Program-made: the position numbers and the translations under genes | The notes under the pieces: generated by a model | What the model saw: the letters and a program-made list of their open reading frames with translations, nothing else | What the model was told of the DNA's origin: nothing | The model's database searches: none | Source of the DNA: Oopsacas minuta | Lineage: Eukaryota; Porifera; Hexactinellida; Lyssacinosida; Leucopsacidae | Assembly: GCA_024704765.1 (NCBI GenBank) | Contig: JAKMXF010000040.1 | Span: 1-58,311, forward strand | DNA: 58,311 nucleotides | Direction: 5' to 3' | Shown here: positions 46,038-56,317 of the stretch, piece by piece | How the letters are laid out: each line of letters begins with the position of its first letter | Numbering within the stretch: position 1 is the first letter of the stretch

Positions 46038-48466
46038 TATACCCGCTCTCCAATCCAATATGCATTAGATAGAACATGGAGAACCGTTGTACGTTCATGC
46101 GATGAGGGAGAAAGGGTTTTAGAATCTTGCCATTCCAGTGACTTTGGTGAGTATATTAGTAATTCATTTACAACAATGTAATAGAACTATAATTTCTTCC
46201 ATAGAAGTAATTTCTTTTACAGTTTAAAATTATCTAGGTGGACATTTTGGGCGAGACAAAACGTACGAAAAAGTTGCAGCCCGTTTTTACTGGCCTAATA
46301 TGTACAATGATGTACGTAAATATGTTGCAGCTTGCGACATTTGTCAGAGAGTGAATGAATCTGGAAATTTTATAAAGGCTAAAGCTCCCTTACATCCGAT
46401 AAAAGTTGATCCAGAGGTATGGAAAATGGTACGTTCTTCTGTCGATTTTCATTCGCACCGTTCTAATTTTACATCGATGTCTTTTTAACTTTTATAGGTG
46501 GGAGTTGATTTGATTGGACCACTTACAATGACACCAAGAGGTAATAAATACATTATTACCATGGTTGATTACTTCTCAAAGTGGCCAGAAGCAGATGCAT
46601 TACCAGATAAGAGTGCTAAAGGTGTTGCTCTCTTTCTTTATAAGACTATGTGCCGGTTTGGATGCACTCAGGTAGTTATCAGCGATCAGGGTAGAGAATT
46701 CGTTAACAAAGTGAATCAAGAGCTATTTGATCTAACTAAAACAACTCATAGAATTTCTACCGCCTACCACCCTCAAACAAATGGTTTAGTTGAGCGATTT
46801 AACCAGACCATTCAACGCGCTCTCCTAAAGCTTGTAATAAAAGAACAAGATAATTGGGATATGTACATTGATGGAGTTCTATTTGCATATAGAACATCTG
46901 TACAAAAGACAACAAAAAAATCGCCTTTCGAAATAATGTACCTTCGGTGAGATATTTGTAACTGTTCTATGCTAGAATTTTTAACTCGATTACATTCTAC
47001 AGTGAAGCTATCCTGCCGATTGAGATGGATTTTATGCCTGAATATCTAAATATCCCTGCGGACCCTAACATAGATGCATTTATTTGCCAGATGAATAACA
47101 TAAAGAAGTCGCTTTATGGAAAGGTTGATAAGAATATCCAGGAGGGACAGGAAAAACAGAAGAATGAGTATGATAAAAAACAAAAGCAATCTAAAGTAAG
47201 TCTTCTTAAGAATTATTTAGTATTTACATACCAGTTTATATGTTTTGCTCTAGAATTTTAAACCAGGTACACTAGTTCTCCTTCGAAATAGTGCTAAGGA
47301 TGGAAGAAAGGGTGATAAATTTCGAATGCGGTATCTTGGACCATATGAAATTTTTCAAGATATTGGGAAGGGAGTTTACAAGCTTCGCAATTGTGTAACC
47401 GGAATTCTCCTCAAAAAAACTCAGAATATCTCCCGTCTAAAGTTGTACTGCAAGAAGAAATTTCAAATCAGATCGAATCATGTATCAGGCTACAGATATT
47501 CAAAACAAAGAGCGATGCAAACTGGAATTGTAGAGTCTGAAAACGAACTGTGTGAGAAGGAACCGAAAGAAGAACTTGTCATTTCTGTTGACAGAAAAGA
47601 CAACGTAAGTAATCATTCTATATAAATTTAGGACAATCAACGCAAACAATTCAACCTCAATAATCATGGTTGATACAAAATGGTTTGTGTAGCTTCTCTT
47701 TAGTTTAAAATTTTCATTCTGAACTCTAAATCGAGAAATTATCCGTTAGAATATACACAATTTCATAAAATCACCTGATAGTCCCCCTTACACGAATAAA
47801 TTCTACCTTCTTTAATAGGAGTCAATAAACGGTACAATATCTTCAAGTCCTCCATCACCATCTCCATTCTGGGTGCACAATCTGTATCTCAGCCCAACTG
47901 ATGAGCTAGAAATACTAAATGGACTTTGGCTGACAGATAAACACATTGTTGCGGCTCAAAAATTGTTGAAAAACCAGCACCCACTTACAAATGGGCTTGA
48001 AGATCCCCTCATGCTTGCAGAAAAGCTTTCATATAAATCAACTTCAATCTCATTTGTCCAGATTGTCAACTTAGGTAGGACACACTGGGTCTGTGTCTCA
48101 AGCTTTAATTGTCTACCTGGAATTGTGGATGTTTATGATAGCATTCCAGCATGTTCTCTGGGTTCGTTATCTTTGAGAAAACAAGTGGCCTCAATAATTA
48201 AAGCAACTGAACGCAGTTTTGAACTACATTTTGTTGAAACTCAAAGACAATCAGGGGGAACAGATTGTGGACTATTTTCTATAGCCTTTGCTACAGCACT
48301 ATGCCAAGGCATTGACCCTCATACGTGCTCCTTTGATCAAACTCAGATGAGGATACATCTGCACAGCTGTCTAGAACAATTGAACATGACTCTGTTCCCT
48401 TCTTCAAAAAAGCCACGTCGAAAGTGCACGAAGAGATGGCAGAGAAAGATCGTAGTAGCAAACTGA
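46038..48466 (+). CDS. Ginger-type integrase fused to a Ulp1/SENP-like cysteine peptidase (six exons, first exon not found)
   Basis: Exons 46038-46146, 46238-46428, 46498-46946, 47003-47195, 47254-47604 and 47819-48466 have GT-AG introns of 91, 69, 56, 58 and 214 bp. Phases match at every junction, giving about 646 residues without a stop or frameshift. Order of domains: TWRTVVRSCDEGERVLESCH and GGHFGRDKTYEKVAARFYWP, with CDICQ (H2C2 zinc finger); integrase core with D in VGVDLIGPL, D in VISDQGREF and E in TNGLVERFN, spaced DDx35E; a C-terminal barrel (FKPGTLVLLRN, MRYLGPYEIF); then a C48-type peptidase with NLGRTHWVCV (His), IVDVYDSIP (Asp) and QSGGTDCGLFSIA (Gln/Cys). No reverse transcriptase is present. 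The gene may be an active Ginger transposase or a domesticated one; the peptidase would cut SUMO- or ubiquitin-like proteins. Confidence 0.85.
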
Positions 48467-48547
48467 GTAGAAATATTTGAATTTGAAATAGGTTTCACTA
48501 GTACAATACAAAGGTATTTAGAAAGTAGATAATATCTTTGGATAAAT

Positions 48548-48735
48548 CCGCACTAGTGCCAGAGGTCCGCTGGGGGACATCTGACCCAAAGTGGGGACTA
48601 CTTACCCTAGTGTCAGAGGTCCGGGGGGACACTCCACACTAGTGCCATTCGTCGGCGGGACTCCTTGCCCTAGTGTCACTAGTCCGGGGGACATTTGGCC
48701 CTAGTGCCACTAGTCCGGGGGGACAGAATTTAGGG
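48548..48735. repeat. GC-rich minisatellite, about 31-bp unit
   Basis: About five degenerate copies built around CCTAGTGCCACTAGTCCGGG, strikingly GC-rich against the surrounding AT-rich DNA. It lies 80 bp after the integrase-peptidase stop codon. Confidence 0.8.
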
Positions 48736-48756
48736 AGGACACATGACACTACCACA

Positions 48757-49092
48757 CCGGAACTCTGTGCCCGTAAGGGTTCAGTAGTTCCTGGATCAAG
48801 AGTCTCAGGCTCTGCCATCGCTAATTACTCTAGCTACCAGGTAATGTGAATTGAAAACCGATAATTATGATTAAAGTAAACAAAAACAAATACAAAATGA
48901 ATAAAAACTAAAATAGATAAACCATAAATTGATGAAAATATCCCACAATCATTTTGTATTTGTTTTTGTTTACTTTAATCATAATTATCGGTTTTCAATT
49001 CACATTACCTGGTAGCTAGAGTAATTAGCGATGGCAGAGCCTGAGACTCTTGATCCAGGAACTACTGAACCCTTACGGGCACAGAGTTCCGG
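48757..49092. repeat. Perfect inverted repeat, 142-bp arms and 52-bp loop
   Basis: The left arm 48757-48898 and right arm 48951-49092 are exact reverse complements by eye, both ending in CCGGAACTCTG or its complement at the outside. The right arm contains the ATG of the possible exon at 49031. It could be a recent foldback duplication, the terminal repeat of a transposon, or a chimeric-read artefact. Confidence 0.9.
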
Positions 49093-49278
49093 ACCCACAG
49101 AGCGACAGGAACTCAGTTCTGACGTGTTATCCGATACATAAGAAGGACAATAATAGAGCTAGAGGAAGTGGATGCAGGGGAACAAGTGGGTACAGCCTTA
49201 GAACAATATTTGGCAAGTAAAGAAGCCAATGAAGCTGTCAGGAAATATATTAGAGATGCACAAGAGAAAAATTTACAA
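49031..49278 (+). pseudogene. Possible 5' exon of an unidentified gene, frame-broken
   Basis: ATG at 49031 reads MAEPETLDPGTTEPLRAQSS and is open for 36 codons to a TAA at 49139. The following sequence in another frame (ELEEVDAGEQVGTALEQYLA, then KEANEAVRKYIRDAQEKNLQ) is coding-like and ends at a CAA|GTATGC donor (49279). Hydrophilic, helical composition; I do not recognise the family. What follows is an NHL leader block, so downstream exons may be lost. Confidence 0.35.
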
Positions 49279-49922
49279 GTATGCCCTTCTTTTGATTATT
49301 CCTTTACCGCACATATCTGTCCATTAGTCGTTTTAATCTTGGTTGGGCTTTTCTCTCATTCAATGATTAGTGTCGATCATATCTCAATATCCACAACGAC
49401 ACACAAATTCTGTATTCCCTTAGCAAGATTTTGTATCACAAATTTTGTAATATCATTGTGTTTTTCTATACAATAAAAATACATTTTCAATGTCTTGCAT
49501 TAGTGGAATACGGGCGATCAAGAAGTATAATATGTATACTGTATTCTGTCTACGCTAACAACATCGTAAAACGAAGTAGAAAGTCTGTATTTAAGAAGTC
49601 CGTGACATTCATGAGGTAAAATTCTCGGAATATTGCCATATGGAATAACAATGATCAGAAATTGACAGCTGGGATCAATTTCAGGATTGATCTGACAGGA
49701 TCCGGATATATTATCGAAGGGAGTTATTTCGGCGAACACACTCTGAAGGAAAAAATCTCATAAGTCCTAATAAACATACCTACACTATCTGAATGAGGCA
49801 ACTAACCATTTTGAGACATTATGCCACCTGTATACAATTCTGAAATCAAACATTCTATACACCCACATGTGTATACATCTCCTGCTACTATAGTATTATA
49901 CAATCTTAGCTCATTTCAGGTA

Positions 49923-49946
49923 TACTAACTCTTTATATCTATTTAG
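49923..49946 (+). promoter_or_regulatory. Branch-point and splice-acceptor-like motif in the NHL leader
   Basis: TACTAAC (49923-49929), a pyrimidine-rich run and TTTAG (49942-49946) lie five bases before the ATG. The same order occurs before the fragments at 34419 and 53813, and TTTAG plus CAATA precedes the ATG in the MATSNPIE subfamily. This looks like the 3' end of a 5'-UTR intron or a trans-splice acceptor. Confidence 0.5.
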
Positions 49947-49951
49947 CAAAA

Positions 49952-50803
49952 ATGGCCGCAGCTATTACTATTGAAACGGAGAGAGTGGAAACTGGAATTG
50001 ATTACACAAGCAAGATAGAACCTCTGGTATGTTCTAGTAAGAGAGGTGAAGGAAATGATGAACTTTCCCGTCCACTTTATGTTGCAGTTGACAAGATGAC
50101 TGGAAATATATATATAGTAGATTATTCCAATAATTGCGTTAAGGTATTTGACAGTACTGCTAAGTATATATTCAAATTTGGTGACAGTAATGGTGAAGGA
50201 AAGATGTCCGATCCAATAAGCTTAGTTATTTGTAGGAGTAGGATTCTAATTACTCATGACTACAGTATACTGAATTATAACCTTGATGGTAAATATATTT
50301 CTAGAATTGGTGAATATGGAAGTGGAGAATTAGAATTCAACTTTCCTTGGGGTATAGCAATCAATGAATCTAATGATGATATTTACATTTGTGATTATCA
50401 TAACCATCGAATTCAAATACTCTCACAAGATTTCCAATTCAAAACACAATTTGGTTCATTCACATTCCCTCTCGATGTCAAGCTCTCTAAAGAATGCATT
50501 TATGTGTTAGATGGATCTAATCCTTGCATCCATCTATTCAATCATAACCACATACTCCAGAAGAGTGTAGTTTCATTAGGACAAGGATATCAAGTTATTG
50601 ATCCCTTCTCTTTCTTTATTGACAATTTTAACAACATTCTAATTGCTGATTATTCTTCTAATTCTATTTCTATCTTCAATTCTGAATTCCAATCAATTCA
50701 TAATATTCCAGTCTCTAAGCAACCAACAGCAGTAACTGTAGACAATCATGATAGAGTTATAGTAGTGTGTTATCATACTGTGAATTGGCTACAGATATTT
50801 TGA
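49952..50803 (+). CDS. NHL-repeat propeller protein (283 aa, MATAITIE subfamily)
   Basis: Intact single-exon ORF starting MAAAITIETERVETGIDYTS. Six blades: RPLYVAVDKMTGNIYIVDYS, ILITHDYSILNYNLDGKYIS, FPWGIAINESNDDIYICD, FPLDVKLSKECIYVLD, DPFSFFIDNFNNILIAD and TAVTVDNHDRVIVV. Same length and start as the 25173 gene on the opposite strand. Its leader (49485-49951) is shared with both truncated fragments at 34419 and 53813, making this the likely source family. Cytosolic; function unknown. Confidence 0.88.
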   Translation: MAAAITIETERVETGIDYTSKIEPLVCSSKRGEGNDELSRPLYVAVDKMTGNIYIVDYSNNCVKVFDSTAKYIFKFGDSNGEGKMSDPISLVICRSRILITHDYSILNYNLDGKYISRIGEYGSGELEFNFPWGIAINESNDDIYICDYHNHRIQILSQDFQFKTQFGSFTFPLDVKLSKECIYVLDGSNPCIHLFNHNHILQKSVVSLGQGYQVIDPFSFFIDNFNNILIADYSSNSISIFNSEFQSIHNIPVSKQPTAVTVDNHDRVIVVCYHTVNWLQIF

Positions 50804-51257
50804 TATGTAACTCTATCTATGTATTTGTATTTCTCTATATCTTTTTGTCATTTGAATTATTTCTTTGCTTATTTATTCATTACTTCTTCCATTACTATTC
50901 TTTATTATTGTAATTCTTCAGTTATACCTTCCTTGATTCGTTATTTCATTTTCATCTGTTTTTGGTGGGTCTTTCTTCTAAGTTTTAGAATTTTGTGTAT
51001 TAGACCGCTGTTACCTAAATTTTATATATTTCAGGTTCACCTGAGGATTTGGCGTATGGAATTTCATATCAGAGCCTTTTGCTTGTCGCTTCGCGATGAA
51101 CTCTGCTCATTTCGCCTCGAGGTATCCATTATTCTCCAAATTGACGCTCCTTTGAGTATTATTATATAGATATATTCACAACAATGTATTTCACAAATAT
51201 TCGTATATGTCATCTGTATTATTGAAATATTTTGTAAGATCACCCCTTTCTAGTCGT
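50804..51257. other. Region after the 49.9-kb NHL gene
   Basis: An ORF of 116 codons at 50819-51169 is low-complexity and hydrophobic, without a start context or homologues in the window; it is not called. Presumed 3' flank. Confidence 0.35.
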
Positions 51258-51440
51258 TGCAGGCAAGTATCCACGTATATTTTGAGATGTATAATTTGTT
51301 TACTTTTTATCATTATTCCAATAGTATGATAATCGGGTTTAGCATTTTCGATGTTTATAAGGAATTCTATTTACTTCCTTGATTATACGATAAATAGTTA
51401 GTTATGGAACAATTTCTAGATTGCATTCCGTAAATGGAGA
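51258..51440. repeat. Dispersed repeat B, old partial copy
   Basis: Degenerate match to the last part of repeat B (CACGTATATTTTGAGATGTA to AGATTGCATTCCGTAAATGG), same orientation as the other two copies. Confidence 0.55.
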
Positions 51441-51834
51441 TAGATTTAGTATCAGTTAGCGAGACTTGGTTAATACTGATTTCAAATTGAACAAACCTGG
51501 ATATGCGCAAAGACAATGTGTACAGATTTTCTGATATAAATCTTATCTACTCAAGACATAAAATCTAATATATTTCATAGTCTCTATCCAGTGCTTTGAT
51601 TGCTATCTACGTATCTATGTAGGGAGACACATTTCTGCGTATTTTTCGCTTGCATTTGGTTATTCGTCAGGAAATGCAGTAAATCTTGTTTTAGATTCCT
51701 TATTGGTTCAACAACAAGTTGGTAGTAATACTTACTCTACTTACAATTGATGTTGGAAAAGAGAACTTTTAGATAGTTTCAACCCGTTAACTACTTTAAT
51801 ATTTAACTTAAAATAATAATTACAACTGAACAAT

Positions 51835-51990
51835 CGAATAAGTAGCAAAACGTCGGACTTCCCGTTCGTTTAGTTCCATTTTGCTGCTGTTCTGCAATAA
51901 TCTGGAAAATATATTGACAACTCATAACTCTCCGAAATGTACAAGAGCATGCAGTGGTATCACATTCGTATAGCAGGAATTATATAACTT
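51835..51990. repeat. Dispersed repeat A, inverted partial copy
   Basis: Reverse complement of the A terminus (CGTTTAGTTCCATTTTGCTG, TTCTGCAATAATCTGGAAAA) running into part of the core. Confidence 0.6.
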
Positions 51991-52157
51991 GATGCGTGAG
52001 ATACGTAATATAATGCCTGACTATTGTGCATAGAATTACCTACCATGGATAACTTAAAGTACATTTTGTAATTCACCCATAATTGTAACATGCAAAATTG
52101 ACATTTTCTGAATTACTGAAATTCTGTCTTAATCACTTCTCCTATATAACTTAAGTA

Positions 52158-52414
52158 CAGTGACGTAGCCAGCCTTGAGTGATTGCCAGGCACAAGGCAA
52201 GATTGGATTTAGACCACATATACAATGAATGCCATAATACGAATTGAAATGATATTAATGAATATATTATTGAGCGAATAGAAACACAACAAAACGGGTT
52301 ATTAATAAGTAGAACTAATTTGCTTCAAGCAATTAAATATACCCAGGAATGAAAATAAGTTGCCGGGTCATGACGGTCAATTACCGTGCAAGCTCGTGTG
52401 CGGCGACGCCACTG
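52158..52414. mobile_element. hAT-like MITE
   Basis: CAGTGACGTAGCC at the left end and GGCGACGCCACTG at the right are near-perfect inverted termini of the CAGTGGCGT type. The 257-bp interior is non-coding. An 8-bp target duplication is not evident. Confidence 0.6.
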
Positions 52415-52521
52415 TATAGGTATATATATAATTTGCCCGAGATTATGTCCCCCAGCCTTTCTTTATTTAAGATTGTACATTTTTCTCTTATTCTGCAATT
52501 CTGTTTCATCACTGATTAGCC

Positions 52522-52930
52522 TTGATGCTTAACACTTGCTCTTCACCTGGAGCTGGAGTAATTCTTCAGGGGAGTCATATACACCAGTATTCAGATTACC
52601 CTCAAACTCTGAACTTAGAGAAAATAGTCAGCACTGAAATGGATATGCCTCAACCTGATGGCTCACTCTTTGAATTGTTTAATATTTCCCCACCCAACAA
52701 CTCTACTTAGTCTTTATGGACCTATTGGCTTAGAGTGTGAGTTGCAAACATATTTGAAGACTTCTACTGCTAATCTCAATAACCAAGAAAAGAATATTAC
52801 ATTACATATGAATGAAATACATGTCAAATCAGAGTTTTCTTACACAGGTGGGAGAATACTAACTTGAGCAAAATTCTGTCTCTAAAACAGCCCACCAATT
52901 TACAGCCAGAACTTGCTGGCCATCTAGCCT
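52522..52930 (+). pseudogene. P-element-like transposase fragment
   Basis: Two overlapping frames (52522-52710 and 52658-52867) give LFNISPPNNS, then ECELQTYLKTSTANLNNQ and ITLHMNEIHVKSEFSYTGGR. The last block matches the M[DE]E[IM]xIK...Y...G strand of the RNase-H-like domain in P-element/THAP9-type transposases, with the acidic residue before the E changed to N. One frame change and stops show it is dead. Confidence 0.5.
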
Positions 52931-52938
52931 TGAAAGAT

Positions 52939-53992
52939 AGAATGTCAATTTAGCACTTCGAATATTTGACGCCTCAACCGCTGTAGCTTCAACAGTCCAA
53001 GCTTTGTTGCCCTAGCATTTCTTACTTATTTATTTATACAATTTTTGTTGTAGTGAAAATATGATTACCTTCCATCTAACATTTGGTACGACTATTGTCA
53101 AAAACAAATGTATTACATGGCATTAGGGGCCGGTACAGCAGGTGCGGCCCTCGCCCACCAATAATTCAGAATTTCTATTATTATCACGGTCAGGTGTGAT
53201 GAATGCCGCACCAACACAATGTATCTTGCCGTACCAATCATTTTTTGCTTCATACGGCCCTGTATTCATCTCAACATATCATATTCAATGTATGCACTTT
53301 GAGTAATCCATGGTCCGAATGAACCGTCAGGCCTTATATTATGTAGGCCACGCTTGGTGTAATTTTGATTTTTATAACTTCTGTCACTATTGTTCGGTTC
53401 CAATACTTTTCTTTTGAAAGATTTCCAACCTTAATTAACCAATCACGGCTGTGAAAGGTAATTCCTTCTGCAAATATTTCCGATAAAGCTAAATGACAGT
53501 TAAACTCCAAAATATTACTTACGACGATAATACATTTCAGTTTCTTGCAATAGCGGAATACGAGCTATACGTAATAGTAGGTTTATTTCAGAAGTCCGTA
53601 ACAATATTGAGGTAAATTCTCGTAGTATAACAATTTGAACGCTGGTATCGATCTCAGTATTGATCTGACAGAACTCGGTTGGATTGTCGATTGATGAAAT
53701 TTGGGCAAACTGCCTCATATGACATACATGCATACACATCTCCTGCTACTATAGTATTCTACAATCTGAGTTCATTTCAGGTATACTAACTCTTTCTATC
53801 AATTTAGCAACAATGCCACAGCTATTACTATTGAACCAGAGAGAGTGAAAACTGGAATTGATTACACAAGCAAGATACAAACTCTGGTGTGTTCTAGTAG
53901 AGAGGTAAAGGAAATGATGAACTTGACTGTCCACTTTGTGTACCAGTTGATAAGATGACTGCAAATATATATGTGGTACATTATTGTAATAC
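52939..53992 (+). repeat. Duplicated block carrying an NHL 5' end, copy 2
   Basis: Partner of 33474-34601 in the same orientation, with more changes. Contains the decayed CAGGGCCGTAGGA-type MITE and the NHL leader. Confidence 0.75.
53813..53992 (+). pseudogene. NHL gene 5' fragment, frame-broken
   Basis: ATGCCACAGCTATTACTATT corresponds to the ATGGCCACAGCT... start with one G lost, so the frame fails at codon 2. A second base is missing in TCTAGTAGAGAGG. Homology stops at the same codon (about 60) as the fragment at 34419, then a TAA follows. Leader with TACTAAC and TTTAG preserved. Confidence 0.8.
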
Positions 53993-56317
53993 TTAATACT
54001 TCTAACCAATTAAAAAATTTGTATATTTGTAATGAATGTAATATGAACAATTAGTTATTGATATGATTTAATAATGTTTATATTATTCATACAGTAGATT
54101 CTAGACCTTCTTATTGTACAATTACGAATAACATAACAATAGATTCTTTAATTAATCAATTCAGAAATTCATTAGAGGATTGACTAAATATTTTATATTC
54201 TGAATTTCTCCATTATATAAGTCATATTTGCTGACAAAGTCACTAAATTCGATATCCAATGCATTTTACTATTCATATAGTTTGTGTAGTTAAACGTGAA
54301 ATGAGTAATGAGTATTATGGCCCTCCACGATTATTGTCAACCTGACGCCCCTGGTACTATGTAATTACTATTTATTTATCTCTGAAAAGTGTATTCTAAG
54401 CCAAATTGAGCTAATGATTTACTAAAGAAAAATTCTTTCATTCCTCAGCCATTTATCCCGTTTACCAATGTCAGTCATTTAGGGAATTTATGTTGTGTAT
54501 CTTGTGTACTTTCTTCATTGATCGGAATAAGACCTAATTTGAAGTAGTAATAAGACATAGAATGATCAAAGTAGGAAACAGTCCTAAATACTTCTTAGCT
54601 GCTATCCATATAGTGTACTGATATGCTCATATTTTCGCTAAGGCCAGCAGTGGCGGATCCAGGAATCTCTGGTGGGGGGGATATCAACCCAGCTGGGGGT
54701 CTGGGGGGCGCTGTAAGCCCCTGGCCACCCAACTAACTGCAATTTCATGTGTATTTTATTCTATTCTCACTGATTGAAGGTCTTTCCTATATTCCACTTG
54801 TATCCAGTTTAGATTACTACATTTAATCTATATCATCTAATAGCGCATGCACGTANCTTTTGTAGCTGCTTAATTGCAGGAGTTCATAGCTTGATAGTGT
54901 GGTAGTAAGTTTGTTACCACACAGGATGATTATTTAGGGCGCACAAACTTATTTGATGTTTCACTTACAATTTACGATTGTTTGGTAGCTTCATAACTTC
55001 TGCTGCCTACTTGAGAGGTACACAACTACTAAAGCCATCAACTCGTAGCACTACAAATCAAACCTATGCAAGGATTTTATTATCTGATAATTTGAGTTTT
55101 CATTTCTACTCGACATTTCGAACATTGAATATATTTAATCTATTTTGGAAAATATGGAAACTAAATGCTATGACATAATAGAAATTACATCTTATATTGT
55201 ATAATTCATTGAATAATTCATAATGAGTCAACTGAGATCAAACAATTGATATTCTAGTAATCTGTATGCGTTACTATAGTTAGAATAGATTGGAATGTTT
55301 CAATAAATTTGTGTGCTTAGTACAAATCTAATAGAGACTAGACTCAAACAAGATAGTTTTCAAACCTAAATATCTCAAATGATTTTGACTATTTTAACAT
55401 AATATTTTATACACATAAACATTCATACAGCAGGAATACATGCCCATGATTTCAAGAAAACTTAATATGTTTAAGTATACTAAATCCATAAGTGAACTAC
55501 TGCTGGTTAGATGCACCAATTTCTAATAGAAAAATATACATTCATTCCAGATACGTCTGTATCTCTTCTTTCGAATTGTCAAAGATATTTACATTCTGAC
55601 CATGGGAAGTTAGTCTAATTAATGAGTGAAGTACTGCTGGTCGAATATTCAGCCAACTTCACGCTCATTGAAAAGTAATATACTTGTTTCTCATCCCAGC
55701 CAGTCCCAAACTTTGTCCCCTGAGCTGAATGATTTTATTTGTATTTCTTCCAAATTTATACATAATTCTTTAGTCATAGAGTGTGCAATCCACATTTTAC
55801 TAGTTGTATAGTTGAAAACTTAGAATGTGATAAGATAATCAAAGGATGAAATATTTGATATATTAACTGACCTTTAAAAATATATTTAAAATACCGCCCG
55901 CTGTCCAAGTTTCTGAAGAAATTCCGGATGGGAAACAAGTAATATACTTACATGGCCTAAATCTGAGTTTGAGTATTATTCATTTGTAGTTTCATTATAT
56001 AAAGGTGTTGTACTTTCACAGCTGTAGCACGGGGAAATATGACGATCCTGAAAAAAATGCCAAAAAACTAGACCCTCGGCGGTATATCTCTAGGTACGGC
56101 TGACCACGAATTTACATGTCTTGAAATTATCTGTGTTGATAAAATAGATATGCTTATATTCTAAAGACAAGAGATAACTCAGGATTGGAAATAGGAAGAT
56201 TATGTGGCTAATACGATTCACTAATCATGTGGTAGATGACCATGAGCTATACTATAGGTATATCTACTGACAATGTCTATTTGTATGAATTCTTACTCCA
56301 ATAAATAATTAGCAATA
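53993..56317. other. Region without a recognised gene
   Basis: One ambiguous base at 54856 marks an assembly uncertainty. A GC-rich patch at 54650-54725 (GTGGCGGATCCAGGAATCTC) resembles an eroded transposon end, but I found no partner end. From about 56160 the sequence is the NHL leader shared, inverted, with 37811 and 42240. Confidence 0.4.

Noticed and set aside
46038-48466. Gypsy LTR retrotransposon or retroviral remnant
   Set aside because: The integrase is Gypsy-like, but there are five spliced introns, no reverse transcriptase, RNase H, protease, gag or LTRs, and a cellular-type peptidase is fused on.
50819-51169. 116-codon hydrophobic ORF after the NHL gene
   Set aside because: Low-complexity translation of a pyrimidine-rich 3' flank; no counterpart after the paralogous genes.
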